14,090 nucleotides of DNA from Labilithrix luteola (GTDB lineage Bacteria > Myxococcota_A > Polyangia > Polyangiales > Polyangiaceae), in assembly GCA_026225435.1 (NCBI GenBank), contig JAMFST010001225.1:1-14090 (forward strand), written 5' to 3'. The translations under genes and the position numbers were made by a program. The notes under the pieces were generated by a model. It saw only the letters and a program-made list of their open reading frames with translations, had not been told where the DNA came from and made no database searches. Each line of letters opens with the position of its first letter. Within the stretch, counting starts at the first letter, position 1. Shown here in pieces: positions 1 through 5,631 of the stretch.

Positions 1-423
1 ACCGTGGTGCCGGCCGACGCGCAATGGGACAAGGACAAGGGGACCGACGGCGGCGCGCGCTACGAGGTCGGCGTGCAGCTCGATCCCACGAAGGCGAAGC
101 CCGGTCAGGTCGATCCCTGGCCGAGCGCCGAGCCGGGGACGTCCGTCGGCGGCGATGGCCCGCCCGGCGTGGTGCACGTCGCCTCGACGCCGAAGGGGGC
201 CGAGGTCTGGCTCCTCGCGGGCCTCGGACCGGCCACGCGCATCGATCAGATCCGCTGCGACGTCGACGTCGACGTGCTCGTGGCGGGTCCCACGACCTTC
301 CGCCAGCGCCTGCACGCGAGCGCCAGCGACTTCGCCAGCGCCCCGGCGACCGCCGCCGCCAACGGCGTCACCGTCCGCACCGTCACGCTCAGCGCCAGCG
401 CCGCCGCGCCGACGACGAAGTAG
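1..423 (+). CDS. 3' end of a gene with a PEGA-like C-terminal domain (partial)
   Basis: The reading frame is open from the first base and ends at TAG 421-423, so only the last 140 residues are visible; the GTG at 4 is probably not the true start. A Pro/Gly/Asp-rich stretch (about residues 1-55) is followed by a segment starting VVHVASTPKGAEVWL and continuing to about residue 108. It has the layout of a PEGA domain: a short strand, 'S-P-x-GA-x-V', then a beta-rich tail. The end is a low-complexity Ala/Ser/Thr tail. PEGA domains are often found at the C-terminus of secreted or surface proteins and of Ser/Thr kinases in myxobacteria, so the missing N-terminus could be either; nothing here decides. 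The gene converges on the TerB-like gene with only 4 bases between stop codons and no visible terminator. Family assignment is tentative. Confidence 0.6.
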   Translation, partial: TVVPADAQWDKDKGTDGGARYEVGVQLDPTKAKPGQVDPWPSAEPGTSVGGDGPPGVVHVASTPKGAEVWLLAGLGPATRIDQIRCDVDVDVLVAGPTTFRQRLHASASDFASAPATAAANGVTVRTVTLSASAAAPTTK

Positions 424-427
424 AGCC

Positions 428-817
428 TTACCGTAGGAGAGATTGCAGGCGGTTGGCCCGCTCGGTCGCGCTGGTGATCAGCGCCTTCGACTCGTCGTCG
501 GGGATGCGCAGCTGGGTCGCCATGCTGCGCAGGAGCGCTTGCTCCTCCTCGCTGAAGTCGCCGTCGACGTGCGCCAGGAGGACCGCGTGCTGCAGGACCA
601 CGCGACGATCCTCGGCGGACAGCGACTGCAGATCGATGTCGTCGAGCGAGCGTTGCTCGGAGGCGTAGGCCTTCACCTCGGCACGCTCTTCGGTGTCGGC
701 TCCGTAGGCGTCGAGCAGCGCGTCGATCATCTCGATCTCGCGGTCGTGCAAGGTGCCGTCGGCCCACGCGAGGGGGACGAGCGCCCGGACGATGGCCTTG
801 TCTTGGACGTGCATCAT
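428..817 (-). CDS. TerB-like small helical protein
   Basis: This 129-residue, acidic, all-helical protein has no signal peptide or membrane segment. It shows two similar helical repeats, LAWADGTLHDREIEMIDALL (about 16-35) and LLAHVDGDFSEEEQALLRSM (about 80-99). Each has an aliphatic helix, then an A-[DH]-x-DG or ADG turn with acidic residues, then a second helix with conserved Glu. That is the pattern of the TerB/DjlA-like fold, named after the tellurite-resistance protein TerB and thought to bind metal through these acidic turns. A role in tellurite resistance should not be assumed, since most members are of unknown function. The start is one of two adjacent ATGs (817 or 814). It lies 13 bases after the receiver gene and is probably the last gene of that operon. 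Confidence 0.75.
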   Translation of the reverse strand: MMHVQDKAIVRALVPLAWADGTLHDREIEMIDALLDAYGADTEERAEVKAYASEQRSLDDIDLQSLSAEDRRVVLQHAVLLAHVDGDFSEEEQALLRSMATQLRIPDDESKALITSATERANRLQSLLR

Positions 818-830
818 GGCTCGCCTCGGT

Positions 831-1235
831 TCAGGGCTTGGAGACGGGGGGTGCCGCCGGGCCGCTGGTGCTGCGGACGCGGAGCGACTCGAGCTCCTTG
901 AGGAGCGCGATGGGGCTGAAGGGCTTGGTGTAGTAGGCGCTCGCGCCGGCGTCGTGCGCGCGCCGCTTGGAGTCGTCGTCGCCGAGGGCGCTGATGATGA
1001 TGATCGGCACCGCGCGGGTCGACTCCTCCTCGCGGATCTTCTGCGTGACCTCGAAGCCGTCGTAGGTGCCCGGCAGGTTGAGGTCGAGGAGGATGACGTC
1101 GGGTGTCTCGGCCAGCGCCTTCTCCAGCCCCTTGGCGCCCGAGTTCACGGCGACCACTTCGTGACCGCGCGCGGACACGAGCGCCTCGATCATCCGGCGG
1201 ATCGAATCCTGGTCTTCGATGATGAGGATCTTCAT
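831..1235 (-). CDS. Single-domain response regulator (CheY-like receiver)
   Basis: The protein is 134 residues and consists of a receiver domain only, with no DNA-binding or enzymatic output domain. Canonical residues are present: the acidic pair E7-D8 with D10, phospho-acceptor D51 in VILLDLNLPG, the switch Ser S82 in IIISALGD, and K104 in YYTKPFSP. A Pro/Ser-rich tail of about 15 residues follows the last helix. Such stand-alone receivers act by protein-protein contact or as phosphorelay intermediates. The gene starts 28 bases after the kinase-like gene and ends 13 bases before the TerB-like gene, so the three probably share a transcript. All catalytic receiver residues are intact while the adjacent kinase-like protein looks inactive, so the phosphate donor may be encoded elsewhere. 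Upstream of the ATG there is only a weak purine-rich stretch (AAGAG). Confidence 0.93.
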   Translation of the reverse strand: MKILIIEDQDSIRRMIEALVSARGHEVVAVNSGAKGLEKALAETPDVILLDLNLPGTYDGFEVTQKIREEESTRAVPIIIISALGDDDSKRRAHDAGASAYYTKPFSPIALLKELESLRVRSTSGPAAPPVSKP

Positions 1236-1263
1236 GCGATCTCTTGGCTAAGTCAGCTGCAGG

Positions 1264-2844
1264 TCAGCGAGGAAACGTGACGACGACGCGAAGGCCACCG
1301 CCGGGCGCGTCGGAGAGCTCGAGCAGAGCACCGATCGTCGAGGCGATCTCCACCGCGAGGTACAACGGCACGCTCGTCGAGCGGCCATAGGTCTTGGGAT
1401 CGACTTCGAGCGCGACGAACGGACGGTGCGCCGCTGCGGGGAGCGCCGGGCCGCCGTCGTCGATGACGAGACGCGGTCCGAGATCCGGGTGATCGGTGCC
1501 AGGCGGAACCGCGGCGATGGTGACCGTGCCGCCCGGCGGAGTTGCCTCCACGGCGTGGCGCACGAGCTCGCGCACCAGGACGGCGAGCGCGCGCGGACCG
1601 ACGCGGACGCGGACGATCTCCTCGGCGTCGACGACGAGCGTGACGTGATCGCGCTCGGCGCGCTGCGACAGGGCGCGGTGCGCGGACTTGATGGCGTCGT
1701 TGAGGTCGACCTCGGCGAAGAGCTCGCCCACGTCGATCTCCCCCACCGAGCCGAGCGCCGCCACCAGCTCCTGCAGCGGCAACAGGCGACGACGGATCGT
1801 GTCGATCGGATCGCTGGCAGCGGCAGCCGCCGCGACGCTCCCGCTGCTTCCGGACGGCGGCGGTATGCTCGGATGACGACGCGGCTGATCGCTCGCCTCG
1901 CTCGTGCCGATCTCCTGCACGGCGCGCGCGATGGGGAGCAGCATCCCGCGGAGCTCGCTGGCGAGACCGCCGGCCAGACGGGTGAGCGCGGTGAGCTTGT
2001 CGCTCGAGCGACCGAGCGGCATCGGCGGGAAGGTCGACGGCGAGTTGCTCTCCTCCCCGTGCGCGAAGACCTGGGCGAGCTCGCGGGCGTAGGCCTCGCC
2101 TTGCTTGCGGGCCTCGTCGAGCTCCTTGATGAGCTGCTCGCGCTCGACCTTGTCGGCCGCGCCGCCTGCCGGGAGGACGATCGCCTCGGTGCCGCCGTCG
2201 AGCTCGTGTCGACCGCCGTAGCGGATGGCCATGCGGGCGAGCCAGGCGCGCTCGGTGTCGGCCGTCGACGAGCTGTCGGGGCCGAGGACGACGGCGATGC
2301 GGATGTCCTCGGCTTCGCGCTTGATGGTGACCTGGTCACCCGAGCCGGAGCCGTGCCCGACGAGGACGTGGAGCATGCGGCGCAGCTCCTGCTCGTCGCC
2401 GAAGACCTCGGTCCCGCTTCCCGGCTCGATGGAGACGGGCGCGGAGGGGGCGACCTCCCAGAGGAGCGCCGCGAGATCGATGCGACCGCGGCGACCGCGC
2501 CCGCTCGACGGAGCCGCCGTCCCGAGACCGCTCACCGGCTTCGAGTGCAGCGACGAGAGCATGCGCATCACGTCGTCGAGCGCGTCGAGCGATTGCTCCA
2601 CGTGCGCCTCGCCACCGCCGCCGCTCTTGGGCGGGCTGGTGAGACCGGTGCGGCCGCCGGAGATGGAGGCATCGGCGACGATCGGAGCGGCTGGCGCCGT
2701 GCCTGCACCGGTACCCGGCATCGGCGGAGGCAGGCCGCTGCTGCGCAGCACCTGCACGCCCACGCGGAGACGCTCGGCCGCGCCTTGCGCTTCCTGGGTC
2801 AACAGCCAGCCAAGCTCTTGCCGGGTCAGACGGGGTTTCGTCAC
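1264..2844 (-). CDS. Degenerate histidine-kinase-like protein with two HATPase-like modules
   Basis: From GTG 2844 the protein has 526 residues and no membrane segment; the open frame runs to 3021, but an earlier start would overlap the divergent gene at 2886. Two kinase-like modules are visible. In module 1 (about 85-227), GDEQELRRMLHVLVGHG occupies the N-box position, with His164 where the Mg-binding Asn is expected; no DxGxG box follows, although a final IRYGGRHELDGG helix-turn is recognisable. A charged helix (about 230-265) links to module 2. There, RLAGGLASELRGMLLPI (about 289-305) matches the usual DHp pattern 'LAGGxAHxxNNLL', with Ser296 in place of the phospho-accepting His. The following ATPase-like domain has VLVRELVRHAVEAT (His430 for Asn), DDGGPALP for DxGxGIP, and no G2 glycines. 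It is probably a non-catalytic scaffold or phosphorelay modulator acting with the downstream receiver. The overall family is clear; loss of activity is inferred. Confidence 0.72.
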   Translation of the reverse strand: MTKPRLTRQELGWLLTQEAQGAAERLRVGVQVLRSSGLPPPMPGTGAGTAPAAPIVADASISGGRTGLTSPPKSGGGGEAHVEQSLDALDDVMRMLSSLHSKPVSGLGTAAPSSGRGRRGRIDLAALLWEVAPSAPVSIEPGSGTEVFGDEQELRRMLHVLVGHGSGSGDQVTIKREAEDIRIAVVLGPDSSSTADTERAWLARMAIRYGGRHELDGGTEAIVLPAGGAADKVEREQLIKELDEARKQGEAYARELAQVFAHGEESNSPSTFPPMPLGRSSDKLTALTRLAGGLASELRGMLLPIARAVQEIGTSEASDQPRRHPSIPPPSGSSGSVAAAAAASDPIDTIRRRLLPLQELVAALGSVGEIDVGELFAEVDLNDAIKSAHRALSQRAERDHVTLVVDAEEIVRVRVGPRALAVLVRELVRHAVEATPPGGTVTIAAVPPGTDHPDLGPRLVIDDGGPALPAAAHRPFVALEVDPKTYGRSTSVPLYLAVEIASTIGALLELSDAPGGGLRVVVTFPR

Positions 2845-2885
2845 GCTGGAGCGGATGATGACACGAGTTTGCAACGCCAGGCTGC

Positions 2886-3257
2886 ATGAATGTCCAGGTG
2901 GAGCTACGTTGCGGGTCGATGCTGGAAGAACTTGCGGGTGAGGCGGCCGTCTACGACGCCCAGAGCGACACGCTCCGGGTGACCAGCGCGGCAGGATTTC
3001 CCACCGGACGCATGAAGCCAAAGGCCGGTGCAGCGCAGCTCCTCCTCGACAAGAAGGGGATGCTGGTCGGCGTCGACCTCCCCGACAGCGACGGCTCGGG
3101 GCGCTGGGTGGTCATGCTCGGCCCCCACGAGGCGGTGAAGAGCACCGCCGACGGCCCCGTCCAGGTGCAGCTCTCCGGCGACGGCGCGCGGCTCGTGGTG
3201 TTCGTCGCCAACGCAAAGAAGAGCGTCCGCGGCCACGAGAAGAACCCCTATCTTTGA
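2886..3257 (+). CDS. Small beta-rich hypothetical protein, DUF2283-like
   Basis: This is a 123-residue soluble protein without a signal peptide. I do not recognise it firmly. The section AAVYDAQSDTLRV followed by AQLLLDKKGMLVGVDLPD (about residues 20-67) resembles the small DUF2283-type fold, in which a 'YDxxxDxLxV' strand is followed by 'D-x-x-G-x-[LV]-V-G-[IV]'. The second half (WVVMLGPHEAV, then VQVQLSGDGARLVVFV) is also predicted to be strands. It is divergent from the kinase-like gene with a 41-base gap and sits 8 bases upstream of the Uma2 remnant, whose ribosome-binding site overlaps its stop, so the two were built as one operon. An internal ATG at 2919 is an alternative start; neither has a good Shine-Dalgarno sequence. 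Its function is unknown. Confidence 0.6.
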   Translation: MNVQVELRCGSMLEELAGEAAVYDAQSDTLRVTSAAGFPTGRMKPKAGAAQLLLDKKGMLVGVDLPDSDGSGRWVVMLGPHEAVKSTADGPVQVQLSGDGARLVVFVANAKKSVRGHEKNPYL

Positions 3258-3265
3258 GGTGACCC

Positions 3266-3447
3266 ATGACGGCTGCGGTGGTGCTGCGGTTGCCTTACGC
3301 CGCCTATCTGGTGAGCGAAGCCGCGGCCGCGCAGAAGCGTGAATACTGGGACGGCTTCCTCGTGGCGATGGCCGGAGGCAGCGTGCGGCACGCATCACGT
3401 TGGATGTCGCCCGGCTCTTCGAGGGGGCTCGACGACCTTCCTTCTAG
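3266..3447 (+). pseudogene. Frameshifted and truncated Uma2-family nuclease remnant
   Basis: A GAGGTG ribosome-binding site lies 5 bases before ATG 3266. The first 43 residues match the N-terminus of Uma2 (DUF820) endonuclease-like proteins: RLPYAAYLVSEAAAAQKREY then WDGFLVAMAGGSVRHA, equivalent to the family's 'Y-x-x-Y-L-x-x-E ... E-Y-x-D-G-x-[IV]-x-A-M-A-G-G-x-x-x-H'. At about 3392-3394 the frame breaks. In the +2 shifted frame from 3394, ITLDVARLFEGA continues the family pattern and then ends at TAG 3445-3447. The C-terminal half, which carries the PD-(D/E)XK catalytic residues, is missing. In the original frame the reading continues without family resemblance to 3586. The gene is therefore a remnant, with at least one frameshift and a 3' loss whose breakpoint lies near the start of the hairpin array. 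Confidence 0.7.
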
Positions 3448-3485
3448 CCAAATGACCGAGCGCCATTCTCGACCCGCTCTCCTTG

Positions 3486-3618
3486 GTCGTGCGAACGCAC
3501 GACTTTGGCGAAGCCAACGCGGGGAGGCTCAAAACTCCGCTTGGCGGAGCTTTGAGGGGGCGCAAGCCCCACGAGACACGTCCTAAATCTAGGAGCGCGA
3601 TTCGCGCTCCGTGATTTA
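3486..3618. repeat. Array of five consecutive unrelated hairpins
   Basis: Five inverted repeats follow each other with almost no spare DNA. (A) 3486-3503 has 8-bp arms GTCGTGCG/CGCACGAC around AA. (E) 3505-3517 is TTGGC-GAA-GCCAA. (B) 3528-3556 has 13-bp arms with one mismatch around TTG. (C) 3557-3570 is GGGGC-GCAA-GCCCC, a GNRA-type tetraloop on the plus strand. (D) 3584-3618 is a 35-bp palindrome with 16-bp arms, two mismatches, ends TAAATC/GATTTA and centre ATT. The arms are not copies of each other, so this is not a CRISPR or a tandem repeat. On the minus strand the array begins inside the stop codon of the aconitase-like gene and would form its 3' untranslated region. The region is richer in A+T than its surroundings. 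It could be a structured RNA, a terminator cluster or a remnant mobile element. Confidence 0.75.
3531..3549 (-). terminator. Intrinsic-terminator-like hairpin behind the aconitase-like gene
   Basis: Read on the minus strand, CTCCGC-CAA-GCGGAG forms a 6-bp GC-rich stem directly followed by TTTT. It is the core of hairpin B in the array and lies about 67 bases after the stop codon at 3616. The four Ts can also pair within the longer 13-bp stem, so termination is plausible but not certain. Confidence 0.4.
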
Positions 3619-5433
3619 GCGCGCAGCGCGGGCCGGCTTTGCTTCCTTCGGTGCCGGGCGAGCCGTGCCCGCGGCGGTCCAGGCGCGTTCTGCGCCGATG
3701 GCCAGCCACTTGAACGCCGTCTTGGCGACGCCGGCGCCGGCAAGCGAGACCGCCTCGCCCGCTTCGAGGGCCGAGGGGGCGGGCACGTGGAGCGACTTGC
3801 CCTTCAGCCCCGCGAGCTCGGCGGCATCGGCCTGCAGCGCGATCACGCCGATGCCGGCGAGGAGCGCGACGTTCGCGCTGGGGACGAAGGCGGCGACGAT
3901 GGCGCGCACCGGGCGGGTGCCGTCGATGGCCACCTGGGTGGCGCGGCGAACCTCGTCGACGGTCGTGCAGATCACCGCGAGCGCCGTCGTCGAGGAAGCG
4001 CTCGCCGCGGCGAGACCCGGAAGCTCGACGAGCTCCAGCGACTCGCTCCCCTTCCACGGGTTGGTCGACGGCAACGCCGGGGTGGCCGGCTTGGCCGCCT
4101 TCGACGCGTCGCCACCCGAGCGGCGCTCGCGGACGACGAGCACGTCGTCGGTCGGCAAGGTGCGCGGCACGGTGACGCGCACCGGCCGCTTGAACGAGCG
4201 CGGATCGCCGATCTCGCCGGAGGCGACGGCGTAGGCCAGCGTCTCGGCCGAGGCGACGACCGAGCTGCGACCGAAGGCCTTGGCCGCCGGCTCCGGATCG
4301 CAGGAGCGGAGCGAGATCCCCTCCGACTGCGGCGGATAGAGCTCGCCCGACATGACGCGCGCGTCCGGCTCGATGAGCCGCGCGCCGGTGGCGATGAGAT
4401 CGGCGAGCGCGCCGCTGGAGGCGAGCACCTCGAGCATCTGCCGCGACGGGACCGACAGCAGCAGGTCCAGCCGCGAGGGGACCCGCTTGGACTTGAGGAG
4501 CGCCGCCGCGGCGAACAGATCGCGCAGGGTGACGCCGCTGTCGCCGCCGAGGAGCACCTGGGACACCGGCTTGCCGGCGAGATCGCGCACCGCGCGGACC
4601 TGGCCGTCCTCGTCGAGGAGGAGCGGATCGACCGCGCCGAGATCGACGTTCACCACCTCGTCGCAGGGGGCCCCGGCGTCGGGAGCGAGCGCGCGGTGCG
4701 CCTTCGAGCGGCGCTGGTCACGGAGGAAGACCTCGGTGCGCTCGTCGCTGACGAAGAGCGCGGCGGCGGCGCCGAGGTGCGGACTGAGCGCGGCGAGGAC
4801 GGCGCGCTCGCTGACCGAGAGGAGGCGCGCGGACGGACCGGCGTACTCGAGGACGACGGGGGCGCCGTACTGGGCCTCGACTTTCTTGACCGCGTCGCCC
4901 AGACCGCGGCGAATCAGCTCGAGGGCGACGTCGCGGGCGCACACGAACGGGCGCACCCGACCATTGAGGAGGACCTGGATGCTGCGCGGCGGCCGGAGCC
5001 ACACCGAGCCGTGCGCCAGCGCCTGCCCCAGCTGCCCGGGCGGCATGACGATGCTCATCATTCCCACGCCGCCGACGCCGGCCAGACGCGGGTCGTCGGT
5101 CACGCAGAGCCGCGCCGGGCTGGCGAAGCGCTCGAGGTGGACCATCGCGGGAAAGCCGACGCCCGGGCGGGCGACGACGATGCCGTGGGCGGTGACCTCG
5201 GGAGGAACGAGCCGCTCCGGACGGAAGGCTCCTTCCGTACCGGTGCCGGTGACGCACGTGCCGTCGTAGGCGATGGCCACCTCCGCGGTCGTCTTCTTCA
5301 ACCCCGCGTGCAGCGCCTCGGCGAAGGCGCGCGCCGGTGCCCGTGAGAGCACCACATGATCGACCTTCACCTGCACCAGATCGCCCGTCAGCGCCGGATC
5401 CGCGGCGCGTCCGCTGAGGATCTTCTGGGCCAT
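3616..5433 (-). CDS. Aconitase-fold protein lacking all catalytic and Fe-S ligand motifs
   Basis: From ATG 5433 the protein has 605 residues, close to the roughly 640 of single-chain Aquifex-type aconitases, and aligns along its length. Family framework segments are clear: MAQKILSGRA at the start, RPGVGFPAMVHLERF (90-103), ARDVALELIRRGL (166-178), SVSERAVLAALSPHLGA (206-222), PSRQMLEVLASSGALADLI (329-347) and SGEIGDPR (405-412). A C-terminal swivel-like domain ends with the VRAIVAAFVPSANVALLAGIG segment (509-529). Yet each active-site motif is replaced: DHN by DGT (57), SDSHT by TDDPR, the cluster motif GSCTN by GGDSG (296-300), GCGPC by PDARV (356-360), NRNF by DPEP, and SSREH by DEVRR. There is no internal stop. 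It cannot bind a normal [4Fe-4S] cluster or dehydrate citrate. A structural or RNA-binding role is possible. Upstream in-frame ATGs (5466, 5610) lack family similarity. The tail is Lys/Ala/Pro-rich. Confidence 0.82.
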   Translation of the reverse strand: MAQKILSGRAADPALTGDLVQVKVDHVVLSRAPARAFAEALHAGLKKTTAEVAIAYDGTCVTGTGTEGAFRPERLVPPEVTAHGIVVARPGVGFPAMVHLERFASPARLCVTDDPRLAGVGGVGMMSIVMPPGQLGQALAHGSVWLRPPRSIQVLLNGRVRPFVCARDVALELIRRGLGDAVKKVEAQYGAPVVLEYAGPSARLLSVSERAVLAALSPHLGAAAALFVSDERTEVFLRDQRRSKAHRALAPDAGAPCDEVVNVDLGAVDPLLLDEDGQVRAVRDLAGKPVSQVLLGGDSGVTLRDLFAAAALLKSKRVPSRLDLLLSVPSRQMLEVLASSGALADLIATGARLIEPDARVMSGELYPPQSEGISLRSCDPEPAAKAFGRSSVVASAETLAYAVASGEIGDPRSFKRPVRVTVPRTLPTDDVLVVRERRSGGDASKAAKPATPALPSTNPWKGSESLELVELPGLAAASASSTTALAVICTTVDEVRRATQVAIDGTRPVRAIVAAFVPSANVALLAGIGVIALQADAAELAGLKGKSLHVPAPSALEAGEAVSLAGAGVAKTAFKWLAIGAERAWTAAGTARPAPKEAKPARAAR

Positions 5434-5508
5434 CGTGCGGGGGGGATCCCCAGCTCGTGCTCGCATGTTTCGGGTGGTTTCCGTCGGGCGAAGGCGCCGG
5501 CTTGCTGC

Positions 5509-5631
5509 AGCTCGAAGACGCCCGGACCTATTTCGGAGCGCCCTCGAACCACGGATGGCCGAGCGCGCGCGACAACGTAAACGGTGCCCTCTCAGGGGGT
5601 CAAGGACCACTTGGAGAGGCGTCTTCGAGCT
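5509..5631. repeat. 14-bp perfect inverted repeat flanking a likely promoter
   Basis: AGCTCGAAGACGCC at 5509-5522 and its exact reverse complement at 5618-5631 are separated by 95 bases. Both lie in the 198-base gap between the lipoprotein stop (5632) and the aconitase-like start (5433). A chance 14-bp match in so short a region is unlikely. The arms sit on either side of the best promoter candidate. They could be two half-sites for a looping regulator or the stem of a long RNA structure; I do not recognise the motif. Confidence 0.7.
5575..5603 (-). promoter_or_regulatory. Candidate sigma70-like promoter of the aconitase-like gene
   Basis: On the minus strand TTGACC (5603-5598) resembles a -35 box. 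After exactly 17 bases comes TTACGT (5580-5575), a weak -10. It would give a leader of roughly 130 bases before ATG 5433. The -10 match is poor, so this is only the best candidate in the gap. Confidence 0.25.

Noticed and set aside
424..427. Bidirectional terminator between the first two genes
   Set aside because: Only four bases separate the convergent stop codons and no hairpin is visible around them.
1426..2889. Plus-strand open frame of 487 codons
   Set aside because: It lies opposite the kinase-like gene and has Arg/Ala/Asp-rich shadow composition.
2845..3021. Upstream extension of the kinase-like gene to ATG 3021
   Set aside because: It would overlap the divergent small gene, is Arg/Pro-rich, and shows no domain similarity before TKPRLTRQELGWLL.
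3486..3618. CRISPR array or integron attC sites
   Set aside because: The stems differ in sequence and size and there are no equal spacers, no cas genes and no integrase.
3787..5346. Plus-strand open frame of 519 codons
   Set aside because: It lies opposite the aconitase-fold gene, which aligns along its full length to a known family.
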